The position numbers and the translations under genes were made by a program. From Nitrososphaerota archaeon (GTDB lineage Archaea > Thermoproteota > Nitrososphaeria > Nitrososphaerales > Nitrosopumilaceae): a stretch of DNA of 5,755 nucleotides. The notes beneath the pieces were generated by a model that worked only from the letters and a program-made list of their open reading frames with translations, had not been told where the DNA came from and searched no databases. Of this stretch, positions 1 through 5,755 are shown in pieces (positions within the stretch are counted from its first letter, which is position 1; every line of letters starts with the position of its first letter). Location of the stretch: contig JAUWQG010000062.1 of assembly GCA_030611185.1 (NCBI GenBank), positions 1-5,755 on the forward strand. Reading direction: 5' to 3'.

Positions 1-1228
1 AAAAGAAAATTCAGAATTTCTAGATTTTCCACGATTAATTAGATTTAATCAAAACATTCCTTGGAAAACCCGCGGTAATGGAGCAGTATCTCTTAAAATT
101 AAAACAAAAAATCCCACTAAAATTAAAAATAGAATTAAAAATTTTGTTTCCAAATATTCTGATACTAAAAACGGAGCAAATCCTGGGTTAGTTTTTTATG
201 AAAACAAGACTGTTCCCACACATTTTACTGATTTTAGCAAATTAGCATTGTGGCAATTGATTAATAGAAATCAAGCAAAAAAATTCGCGTCAAAAAATAA
301 TCTTGAAATTTTTTTCAAAGGAAATGGACAAGGACTTGTAGGAGCTATTGGAGCAATAGGCTATCACTTCGATGATCATACTCTAGAATTACTAAGCTAT
401 AGAAAACCTTCCAAATTCGGAAAAGAAAGAAAAATTTCTTCTCAAAGTGTAAAGACTATGCAACAAAAGACATTTCCTTATACCTTCAATAGTTTTGATG
501 ATAAAAAATCTAAAGTCTTGATTACTCCACACGGTCCTGATCCTGTATTTTATGGAATTAGGGGTGAAAAAGTCGATTCATTGTTGAAAGCCACAAAAAT
601 TTTGGAAACTGAGGAAAAATTAGAAGGTCATATGATTTTCAAATCTAATCAAGGAACTGGTGATCACTTGAAAAATACTCTTACAAAAACTACTTTAAAA
701 CCGTACGCATCAGGAACAATAACTGGAATTGTTTCATGTGATCCTAAAATAGAAAAAGGCGGACATGTATTTTTTTCAATTAATTGTAATGGAGACGAAT
801 TAAGATGTGCAGTATACAAACCAACAGGAATATCCTCCATTGTGTTAGGTCTTATCAAGGGAGATAGGATATGCGTAGGAGGAGGAATAAGAAAAGCCTC
901 TAAAACTCATCCTAGGATTTTAAATCTTGAATTTATTGATGTACTTGATCTTAAAAAAAATATAATAAAATCAAATCCAATATGCACAAATTGCAATAAA
1001 ACCATGAAATCAAAAGGTCAAAATCAAGGATATCAATGCATAAAATGTCGAAAAATTTCAAAAAACAAAATTAATTTGGAAATTCCACGAAAAATCAAAA
1101 AACAACTTTACCTTCCTGAAGTTTCTGCTCACAGACATCTTAGTAGACCTTTAACTCGACTAGGAAAAATAAATAAAAAATCCCAATTTAATGAATCTGT
1201 TTTGTGGTTTTCTGTATATGAGAATTAA
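1..1228 (+). CDS. tiaS: tRNA(Ile2) 2-agmatinylcytidine synthetase TiaS (5' partial)
   Basis: This enzyme uses ATP and agmatine to convert C34 of the tRNA-Ile2 CAU anticodon to agmatidine, so that it reads AUA instead of AUG. The open frame runs from the left edge (first full codon at base 2) with no stop, giving 408 codons; a TTG at 248 is internal, not the start. Family motifs appear in order (window codons): PWKTRGNGAVSL at about 20-31, FKGNGQGLVGAIGAIG near 105-120, DDHTLELLSYR near 124-134, TPHGPDPVFYGIRG near 175-188 and SNQGTGDHL near 215-223. An OB-fold-like segment starts at SGTITGIV (about 237). A zinc ribbon follows with Cys328, Cys331, Cys346 and Cys349 (CxxC-x14-CxxC). The tail has the family motif SAHRHLSRPLTR. 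By comparison with typical TiaS, about 35-40 N-terminal residues, including the GIDDTDS-type nucleotide-binding motif, lie outside the window. It ends one base from the convergent initiator tRNA gene. Confidence 0.93.
   Translation, partial: KENSEFLDFPRLIRFNQNIPWKTRGNGAVSLKIKTKNPTKIKNRIKNFVSKYSDTKNGANPGLVFYENKTVPTHFTDFSKLALWQLINRNQAKKFASKNNLEIFFKGNGQGLVGAIGAIGYHFDDHTLELLSYRKPSKFGKERKISSQSVKTMQQKTFPYTFNSFDDKKSKVLITPHGPDPVFYGIRGEKVDSLLKATKILETEEKLEGHMIFKSNQGTGDHLKNTLTKTTLKPYASGTITGIVSCDPKIEKGGHVFFSINCNGDELRCAVYKPTGISSIVLGLIKGDRICVGGGIRKASKTHPRILNLEFIDVLDLKKNIIKSNPICTNCNKTMKSKGQNQGYQCIKCRKISKNKINLEIPRKIKKQLYLPEVSAHRHLSRPLTRLGKINKKSQFNESVLWFSVYEN
1165..1180 (-). terminator. Candidate T-rich terminator of the tRNA gene, inside the 3' end of tiaS
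   Basis: On the minus strand, runs of six, three and five T occur about 50 bases after the tRNA 3' end, the first T-rich tract met in that direction. Archaeal RNA polymerase commonly terminates at oligo-T tracts. If used, the tRNA precursor trailer overlaps the end of tiaS in antisense. The AT-rich background makes chance occurrence possible. Confidence 0.3.
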
Positions 1229-1229
1229 G

Positions 1230-1319
1230 TAGCGGGGAGTAGATTTGAACTACTGATTTGCGGGTTATGAGCCCGCCGGGATGACTTAGCCCTAATTAGT
1301 CTGACTTCCCCACCCCGCT
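1230..1319 (-). tRNA. Initiator tRNA-Met (CAU) containing a D-loop intron
   Basis: Read on the minus strand, the gene folds as a complete cloverleaf. The acceptor stem AGCGGGG (1313-1319) pairs perfectly with CCCCGCT (1231-1237), with discriminator A at 1230 and no encoded CCA. The D-stem is GGGA/TCCC (1307-1310, 1278-1281). The anticodon stem is GCGGG/CCCGC (1272-1276, 1260-1264), with loop CTCATAA and anticodon CAT at 1267-1269. The T-stem is AGTAG/CTACT with loop TTCAAAT. An A1-U72 first pair and three consecutive G-C pairs next to the anticodon loop are initiator hallmarks and argue against elongator Met or Ile2. The gene is 90 nt because the D-loop is 25 nt, far above the usual 7-11. Removing 15 nt (1286-1300) gives a normal 75-nt tRNA with D-loop AGTCAGGTCA, restoring G18-G19 and A21. 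Confidence 0.95.
1286..1300 (-). other. Probable 15-nt archaeal tRNA intron in the D-loop (between G18 and G19)
   Basis: The proposed intron is ACTAATTAGGGCTAA on the minus strand. It satisfies the archaeal splicing-endonuclease bulge-helix-bulge rule. Exon AGTC (tRNA gene nt 14-17) pairs with intron GGCT (nt 29-32, one G-U pair), forming the 4-bp central helix. The 5' bulge is AG^A (nt 18-20) and the 3' bulge is AA^G (nt 33-35), each of three bases and cut after the second. An inner 2-bp helix CT/AG closes an AATT loop. Outer pairs A13-U36 and G12-C37 can form in the precursor. Joining the exons gives a canonical D-loop. Non-canonical tRNA introns are known in Thermoproteales and Thaumarchaeota. 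The boundaries are inferred from folding only. Confidence 0.82.
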
Positions 1320-1339
1320 AATTCGAATTGATTATGCGC

Positions 1340-1349
1340 CGTATATACG
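1340..1349 (-). promoter_or_regulatory. TATA box of the initiator tRNA gene, a perfect palindrome CGTATATACG
   Basis: The TATATA core (1342-1347) is centred about 25 bases upstream of the first tRNA nucleotide at 1319, the expected archaeal TATA-to-start distance. The ten bases are self-complementary, so the site could in principle also bind TBP in the + direction. A start from it there would fall near base 1370, leaving a leader of about 30 nt before the ATG at 1401. The assignment to the tRNA rests on spacing and sequence. Confidence 0.65.
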
Positions 1350-1369
1350 CGTTATCAAATTTTTGAAAG

Positions 1370-1378
1370 TAATTAATA
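1370..1378 (+). promoter_or_regulatory. Candidate TATA box for the dehydrogenase-HMG-CoA reductase unit
   Basis: TAATTAATA is centred about 27 bases upstream of the ATG at 1401, which would give a leaderless or nearly leaderless mRNA, common in archaea. The motif is AT-rich sequence in an AT-rich genome. The palindromic TATATA at 1342-1347 is an alternative that would give a leader of about 30 nt. Confidence 0.4.
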
Positions 1379-1400
1379 GGATTTGGAAAAATTAATTCTT

Positions 1401-2495
1401 ATGGATAAGAGATTAAGGATTGCAGGTATTGTGGGAGCGATAATATTTTCAATTGTTGTCTTGACATCACCCGATGATCCTATTCCACTTCCTGAACTTC
1501 CATCTGATGAACTAGGAAATAATTCTGTTGAAATTTTGGCAGAAAATCTTGAAAACCCAAGATCAATTGCGTTTGCTGGTGATAGAATTTTTGTTACGGA
1601 AAAAGATGGGAGAATTAGAGTAGTTTTCAACAATGAATTATTAGTTGAGCCTTTGGCTACATTACGCCCTGCAGATGTTTTTGATGGAGGTTTATTGGGG
1701 ATTACAATACATCCTAACTTTGAAAATAATCACTTTCTCTATGTTTTTTTAACATATGAAGAAGACAAGGTCTTATGGAATAAGATTCTGAGAATTACAG
1801 AATCCAATAACAAATTAAAAGATGCGATTACAATTTTTGATAAAATTCCAGGTTCTGTATTTACTAATGGTGGATTTTTAAAATTTGGTCCTGATGGAAA
1901 ATTATATGTTGGAACGGGTACTGTATCTGATTCTTCTCATCTTCCACAAGATCTTGATTCATTGTCTGGTAAAATTTTAAGATTAAATGACGATGGTACT
2001 ATTCCTAAAGATAATCCATATACTGATTCCCCAATATACTCTCTTGGATTTAGAAATCCTCAAGGAATGACTTGGGATAAGACAGGTAACATGTATGTCA
2101 TAGACTTAGGTCCTGACAAAAACGATGAAATCAATCTAATTAAAGCAGGTAAAAACTATGGTTGGCCTGAGCAAGAATGTTTAGGAAATGAGAAATTTGA
2201 AGGAGCAGTAATGTGTTATGATCCCGGAATAGAACCTGGAGGGATTCTTTTTTATTCTGGAGATACCATCCAACTTGAGCACTCTTTTGTAATGACCTCT
2301 CTGAGAGCCTTGAATCTTTACCAGTTAGACCCTGAGGAGGGTCTAAAATCTCAAAAGAGCATTCTCAGTGGAGTGGGACGTATTCGTGATGTTATACAAG
2401 GACCTGATGGCAGTCTTTATGTTCTTACTTCAAATACTGATGGAAAAGGTTTTCCAGATAGAATGGATGATAAACTAATGAGGATATTAAAATAA
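1401..2495 (+). CDS. Membrane-anchored PQQ-type sugar/sorbosone dehydrogenase (beta-propeller)
   Basis: A 364-residue protein of the glucose/sorbosone dehydrogenase family, whose characterised members oxidise aldose sugars with pyrroloquinoline quinone (PQQ). The ATG at 1401 was chosen over an in-frame TTG at 1383 because it gives a short basic start (MDKRLR) followed directly by a hydrophobic segment at about 7-22. That segment is probably an uncleaved signal anchor, so the propeller faces outside; there is no lipobox cysteine. A Pro/Asp-rich spacer (23-40) leads into the propeller. Family motifs include NPRSIAFAGDRIFVTEKDG (52-70), GGLLGITIHPNF (96-107, with His104), FGPDGKLYVGTG (162-173), SLSGKILRLNDDG (187-199), GFRNPQG (216-222), DEINLIKAGKNYGWP (242-256) and RDVIQGPDGSLYVLT (329-343). 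The only two cysteines (260 and 272) could form a disulfide. The true cofactor and substrate are uncertain, since family membership alone does not prove PQQ use. The stop codon lies one base before the next gene, implying cotranscription. Confidence 0.88.
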   Translation: MDKRLRIAGIVGAIIFSIVVLTSPDDPIPLPELPSDELGNNSVEILAENLENPRSIAFAGDRIFVTEKDGRIRVVFNNELLVEPLATLRPADVFDGGLLGITIHPNFENNHFLYVFLTYEEDKVLWNKILRITESNNKLKDAITIFDKIPGSVFTNGGFLKFGPDGKLYVGTGTVSDSSHLPQDLDSLSGKILRLNDDGTIPKDNPYTDSPIYSLGFRNPQGMTWDKTGNMYVIDLGPDKNDEINLIKAGKNYGWPEQECLGNEKFEGAVMCYDPGIEPGGILFYSGDTIQLEHSFVMTSLRALNLYQLDPEEGLKSQKSILSGVGRIRDVIQGPDGSLYVLTSNTDGKGFPDRMDDKLMRILK

Positions 2496-2496
2496 A

Positions 2497-3753
2497 ATGA
2501 AAGATTCCTCTATTTCAAAATTTTTTGAAAAATCTAGAAAAGAAAGATTAGAGATTGTTAAAACTTTCTCAAATTTATCTGATGAAGAAATAAAATTATT
2601 AGAAAATACTGATGGAGGGATTTCCTTTGAAAAAGCAGACAAGATGGTAGAAAATGCCATTGGTACTTTTTCTTTGCCATTAGGAATTGCAACAAACTTC
2701 AAAATTAATGGCAAAGATTACGTAATCCCGATGGTTATTGAGGAGCCATCAGTAATTGCTGCAGCATCAAAAGGTGCAAAAATTGCCAGAGTTTTAGGTG
2801 GGTTTGAGGTTGATGCTGGTGAATCATACAGTGTTGGACAAATTCAAATGTTAAATGTAGATATTTCTGCATCCATAGAAAATATCAAAAAATCTTCAAA
2901 TGAAATTCTAGAAATTGCAAATTCAAAAAGTAACACATTACCAAAATTGGGGAAAGGTGCAAAAGAAGTAACATGTAAAGAAATTGATACTCCTGCAGGA
3001 AAAATGCTCATAGTTGAGCTTTTAATTGACGTAGGAGATGCAATGGGAGCTAATATCACAAATACGATGTGTGAAGCAGTATCTCCATTATTAGAAAAAA
3101 TTACTGGAGGAAAAGCACTTCTTCGAATTTTATCAAATTATTCTACTAGAAGAATTGCAACAGCAAAAGCAGTTTTTCAAAAAGAGGCAGTTGGAGGAGA
3201 GGATGTGGTTGATAATATTATTTTGGCATATCAATTTGCAGATAACGATGTTTTCAGAGCAGTCACGCACAATAAGGGAATTATGAATGGAACCATTGCA
3301 GTTGCTAATGCTACTGGGCAGGACAGTCGTGCAATTGAGGCTGCGGCTAATGCTTATGCTGCAAGGTCTGGCCAATATCGTTCTCTTAGTAAATGGTCTA
3401 AGGATGAAAATGGAAATCTAGTTGGATCATTGGAATTGCCTTTGTCAGTTGGAATTGTAGGTGGCATTGCTAATGTTCATCCTATTGCAAAGGTATGTAA
3501 CAAAATTCTTGGCGTTTCTTCTGCTCAAGAACTTGCATCTATTATGACTGCTACTGGATTGGCACAAAACTATAGCGCAATTAGAGCATTATCTACAGAA
3601 GGAATTCAAAAGGGACATATGAGATTGCATGCTAGAAATTTAGCAGCAGCTGCTGGAGCTAAAAATGAACAAATTGATAAAATTGTTCAAAAAATGATTG
3701 AAGAAAATAATATTTCTTTAGATAAAGCAAAAGAATTGGTAAAGAAAATTTAA
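2497..3753 (+). CDS. Hydroxymethylglutaryl-CoA reductase, class II (bacterial type)
   Basis: This 418-residue protein reduces HMG-CoA to mevalonate with NAD(P)H, the committed step toward archaeal isoprenoid lipids. Class II enzymes in some bacteria run in the degradative direction. Resemblance to the Pseudomonas mevalonii enzyme, as I recall it, extends over nearly the whole length: ENAIGTFSLP (52-61), then EEPSVIAAAS (82-91) with catalytic Glu83. DAMGANITNTM (181-191) lies in the nucleotide-binding region. HNKGIMNG (258-265) carries catalytic Lys260 and GQDSRAIEA (274-282) Asp276. GHMRLHARN (373-381) carries His374. The N-terminal start (KFFEKSRKERLEIV...LSDEEIKLL) also matches class II, with no membrane segment, so the enzyme is cytosolic. 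It begins one base after the dehydrogenase stop; a weak Shine-Dalgarno-like GAGGA lies at 2480-2484. Catalytic residues look intact. Mevalonate synthesis is the likely role in an archaeon, an inference from lipid biochemistry. Confidence 0.95.
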   Translation: MKDSSISKFFEKSRKERLEIVKTFSNLSDEEIKLLENTDGGISFEKADKMVENAIGTFSLPLGIATNFKINGKDYVIPMVIEEPSVIAAASKGAKIARVLGGFEVDAGESYSVGQIQMLNVDISASIENIKKSSNEILEIANSKSNTLPKLGKGAKEVTCKEIDTPAGKMLIVELLIDVGDAMGANITNTMCEAVSPLLEKITGGKALLRILSNYSTRRIATAKAVFQKEAVGGEDVVDNIILAYQFADNDVFRAVTHNKGIMNGTIAVANATGQDSRAIEAAANAYAARSGQYRSLSKWSKDENGNLVGSLELPLSVGIVGGIANVHPIAKVCNKILGVSSAQELASIMTATGLAQNYSAIRALSTEGIQKGHMRLHARNLAAAAGAKNEQIDKIVQKMIEENNISLDKAKELVKKI

Positions 3754-3758
3754 AATCC

Positions 3759-3766
3759 TATTATAT
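3759..3766 (+). promoter_or_regulatory. TATA box of the histidine operon (leaderless hisG)
   Basis: TATTATAT lies in the 37-base gap between the HMG-CoA reductase stop and hisG. Its TTATAT core is centred about 27 bases upstream of the hisG ATG, so the transcript would begin at or next to the start codon. No Shine-Dalgarno site precedes hisG, which agrees with a leaderless mRNA and marks a new transcription unit. Confidence 0.6.
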
Positions 3767-3790
3767 GGCGAAATTGTAAAAAAATTAACG

Positions 3791-4768
3791 ATGTCTCAGG
3801 TAAAATTTGCAATACCAAAAGGCAGTCTTGAAGAAGCAACTTTTAAACTTCTTGAAAAATCCTGGACCAAAGTTAATAGAAAAAGTAGAACATATCGTGT
3901 ATTTTTAGATGATCCAAATATTATTGTAAAAATGCTCAGGCCACAAGAAATCCCCACTTTAGTATCTGAAGGATTGTATGATGTAGGAATTACTGGAAAA
4001 GATTGGGTAGGAGAAACAAAAGCTGATGTTGAATCAATTCTAGATTTAGAATATGGAAAAATTAGATTAGTTATTGCCTTTCCAGACAAGTATTCTTACA
4101 AAAATCTTGATTCAATGATTGCAGATTATGCAAAAAAGAAAAAAACACTACGTATTTCTTCAGAATATTTAACAACTGCAGCAAAGTTCCTCAAACAATG
4201 TAAATCCTATCAAAAGTATTATGGTTCAAAAGAACCATTGATAGTAACTCCTTGGGTTAGATTGGGTACCAACAAAAATGTCCAAATTCATTTATCATTT
4301 GGGGCAACTGAGGCAAAACCACCAGAAGACGTTGATGCAATAATGGATGTTACTGAAACAGGCACGACTTTGAAACAAAATAAACTAAAAATTGTAGATG
4401 AAGTCTTGACCTCTACTGCTCATTTGATTGTAAACAAAAAGTCTCTCAAAGATCCAAAAAAACGTGAAAAAATCTTTGATATTGTGACTTTAATACGAGG
4501 AGCAGTACAAGGAAGAAAATACTTGCACATTTACCTAAATGTAGAGGAAAAAAATCTCAAAAAACTACTTACTCAGATGCCTTCTCTGAAAAGACCCACA
4601 GTTAGTCCACTAAGTGAGGATGGATGGTTCGGGGTAAACACGGTAATAAGAAAAGAAGAATTTCACAAACTAATTCCCAAGTTAAGAAAAATTGCACAAG
4701 GACTTGTGGTTCATGAACCACGACAAATATTGGAACTTGAGGAGATTAAACGTGATGAAGAGAATTGA
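3791..4768 (+). CDS. hisG: ATP phosphoribosyltransferase, long form
   Basis: A 325-residue cytosolic enzyme that joins ATP and PRPP to form phosphoribosyl-ATP, the first and usually feedback-controlled step of histidine synthesis. The catalytic part has AIPKGSLEEAT (7-17), LRPQEIPTLV (49-58), DVGITGKDW (64-72) and the phosphate-binding segment GATEAKPPEDVDAIMDVTE (171-189) followed by TGTTL (190-194). A C-terminal regulatory domain (about 225-315) includes MPSLKRPTVSPLSEDGWFGV (263-282), typical of the long form, which binds histidine as inhibitor and does not need a HisZ partner. At 325 residues it is somewhat longer than usual long-form HisG; the extra length appears to be around 135-170 and in a charged tail (316-325). 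The ATG at 3791 is placed by the upstream TATA box and the conserved N-terminus. Its TGA overlaps the hisD ATG by one base (TGATG), implying translational coupling. Confidence 0.95.
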   Translation: MSQVKFAIPKGSLEEATFKLLEKSWTKVNRKSRTYRVFLDDPNIIVKMLRPQEIPTLVSEGLYDVGITGKDWVGETKADVESILDLEYGKIRLVIAFPDKYSYKNLDSMIADYAKKKKTLRISSEYLTTAAKFLKQCKSYQKYYGSKEPLIVTPWVRLGTNKNVQIHLSFGATEAKPPEDVDAIMDVTETGTTLKQNKLKIVDEVLTSTAHLIVNKKSLKDPKKREKIFDIVTLIRGAVQGRKYLHIYLNVEEKNLKKLLTQMPSLKRPTVSPLSEDGWFGVNTVIRKEEFHKLIPKLRKIAQGLVVHEPRQILELEEIKRDEEN

Positions 4769-5755
4769 TGAAAATACTTCGAGTTACTAATGTTGAAAGT
4801 TTTGCATCTAAAATAATTCCAAAACAGCCTCAAAAAAACAAGCAAATAGTGGAATCTATACTCAAAAAAGTTCAAAACAATGGTGATTTAGCCCTAAAAA
4901 AATATGAAAAAAAATTCAGTGGTGCAAAACTAACTTCATTTCGTGTATCTAAAAATGAATTAAACAATGCTTACAAAAAAGTTTCAAAACAAGAAGTAAC
5001 TGCAATTAAACTAGCTAAAAGTAGATTAGAAAAAACTGAATCTATTGTAAAATCTATTTTAAAAAATAAAAAAATAAATACTGATGGGATAATGATTTCA
5101 AAAAGATTTGTACCATTACAAAGTACAGGTTGCTATATTCCAGGTGGTCTTGCAAAATACCCTAGTTCTGTAATAATGTCAGTAATTCCTGCTAAGGTTG
5201 CGGGTGTAAAAAAAATAGTTGTTGTTTCTCCTCCAAATTCTGATGGAAAAATAGATCCACTAACTATTGTAGCTGCAAATATTTGCGGAGCAAATGAAAT
5301 TTACAAAGTTGGTGGCGCTCAAGCAATAGCTGCATTATCTTTTGGAACAAAATCTATACCAAAGGTTGATAAAATTGTTGGGCCTGGTGGAGCTTTTGTC
5401 ACCATCGCAAAATCATTGATTAGTGATAAAACGGCAATTGATATGCTTGCAGGACCTACCGAATTAGGAATTATTGCTGATAATTCGGCAAACCCGCAAT
5501 TTGTCGCGTTGGATTTGATTTCACAATCAGAACACAGTAAGGATACATTTTGTTTTTTAATAACCAATTCAGAAAAATTAGCATAATCTGTAAATCAAAT
5601 CATTCAAGACTCAATTAAAAAAATAAAACGCTCTGATTTAGTTAAATCAAGCCTTAAACAAAATGGGTTTATTGCAAGTTGTCAAAACAGATCAGATATG
5701 ATTCAACTTGCAAATGAGCATGCACCAGAACCCCTTCAAATTAGGACAAAGAAGC
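4768..5755 (+). pseudogene. hisD: Histidinol dehydrogenase, interrupted by an in-frame stop (3' end beyond window)
   Basis: HisD oxidises histidinol to histidine in two NAD-dependent steps, the end of the pathway. The ATG at 4768, overlapping the hisG stop by one base, is preferred to a TTG one codon earlier. Recognisable motifs are NNGDLALKKYEKKFSG (37-52), CYIPGGLAKYPSSVIMSVIP (122-141), AKVAGVKKIVVVSPP (142-156), GGAQAIAALSFGT (182-194), GPGGAFVTIAK (205-215) and AGPTELGIIAD (228-238). SQSEH (252-256) carries Gln253 and His256, matching two of the zinc ligands. A TAA at 5584-5586 ends the frame after 272 residues, well short of the usual ~430. The same frame then continues without another stop to the window edge and reads LANEHAPEPLQI (314-325), clearly the HisD APEHL region. 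There the catalytic His (E. coli His327) is replaced by Pro322, while the neighbouring Glu321 is kept. This fits a nonsense mutation, not a frameshift. A 272-residue product would lack the catalytic Glu-His pair and the remaining zinc ligands. Sequencing error is the main alternative. Confidence 0.8.

Noticed and set aside
248..250. TTG as the start codon of the first gene
   Set aside because: The frame is open back to base 2 and encodes conserved TiaS motifs upstream (PWKTRGNGAV), so this codon is an internal leucine.
664..858. Minus-strand ORF opposite tiaS, and similar ones at 1373-1633, 2487-2714, 2844-3059, 3133-3375, 3796-4089 and 5319-5567
   Set aside because: Each lies wholly or almost wholly opposite a clearly conserved gene, has no recognisable domain, and is low-complexity Ser/Ile/Leu-rich as expected from antisense of AT-rich coding sequence.
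1282..1306. AGTCA direct repeat at both ends of the long D-loop as a small insertion or duplication
   Set aside because: Removing one repeat unit leaves a five-base D-loop without GG, whereas the 15-nt intron with a bulge-helix-bulge gives a normal tRNA.
1230..1319. The CAT-anticodon tRNA as tRNA-Ile2 (substrate of TiaS) or elongator Met
   Set aside because: The A1-U72 pair, AGCGGGG acceptor stem and three G-C pairs flanking the anticodon loop are initiator features.
1321..1328. ATTCGAAT palindrome just upstream of the tRNA
   Set aside because: An eight-base palindrome is too short to support an operator or attachment site in this AT-rich spacer, and no integrase gene is present.
5584..5586. 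Programmed stop read-through or recoding in hisD
   Set aside because: The codon is TAA, not the UAG or UGA used for pyrrolysine or selenocysteine, and I see no recoding structure after it. The additional loss of the catalytic His points to decay or error.
5587..5755. Frameshift in hisD
   Set aside because: HisD-like sequence resumes in the same frame directly after the stop, so the lesion is a substitution.

Overview
The window is AT-rich archaeal chromosome, most likely from a marine ammonia-oxidising archaeon (Nitrososphaerota/Thaumarchaeota, Nitrosopumilus-like). The evidence is an archaeal-only tRNA-modification gene (tiaS), a tRNA with a short intron at a non-canonical position that can fold into a bulge-helix-bulge, archaeal TATA boxes about 26 bases before transcript starts, little use of Shine-Dalgarno sites, and Lys/Ile/Asn-rich proteins. 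The lineage is inferred from this style and gene content; no database was consulted.

Layout. (1) Bases 1-1228, + strand: tiaS, tRNA(Ile2) 2-agmatinylcytidine synthetase, cut at its 5' end by the window edge. (2) Bases 1230-1319, - strand: initiator tRNA-Met(CAU), convergent with tiaS and one base from its stop codon, with a probable 15-nt intron inside the D-loop. (3) Bases 1320-1400: a compact intergenic region holding the tRNA TATA box, itself a perfect palindrome, and a probable promoter for the next gene. (4) Bases 1401-3753, + strand: a two-gene unit with a 1-base gap, made of a membrane-anchored, PQQ-type sugar/sorbosone dehydrogenase beta-propeller and a class II (bacterial-type) HMG-CoA reductase. 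(5) From 3791 to the window end, + strand: the start of a histidine operon, with a leaderless-looking promoter, hisG (long form) and, overlapping it by one base, hisD.

How the genes relate. TiaS modifies the CAU anticodon of tRNA-Ile2 so that it reads AUA; the adjacent tRNA is the other kind of CAU tRNA, the initiator, which TiaS must leave alone. HMG-CoA reductase makes mevalonate for archaeal isoprenoid lipids. HisG and HisD catalyse the first and last steps of histidine synthesis.

The two points most worth checking are at the ends of this layout. The tRNA D-loop intron fits a complete bulge-helix-bulge and restores a normal D-loop with G18-G19. The hisD reading frame has an in-frame TAA at codon 273, yet recognisable HisD sequence continues in the same frame to the window edge, where the catalytic PEHL motif reads PEPL. 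Either hisD is decaying or the sequence has errors near this end. I found no CRISPR array, insertion sequence, phage gene or defence system.
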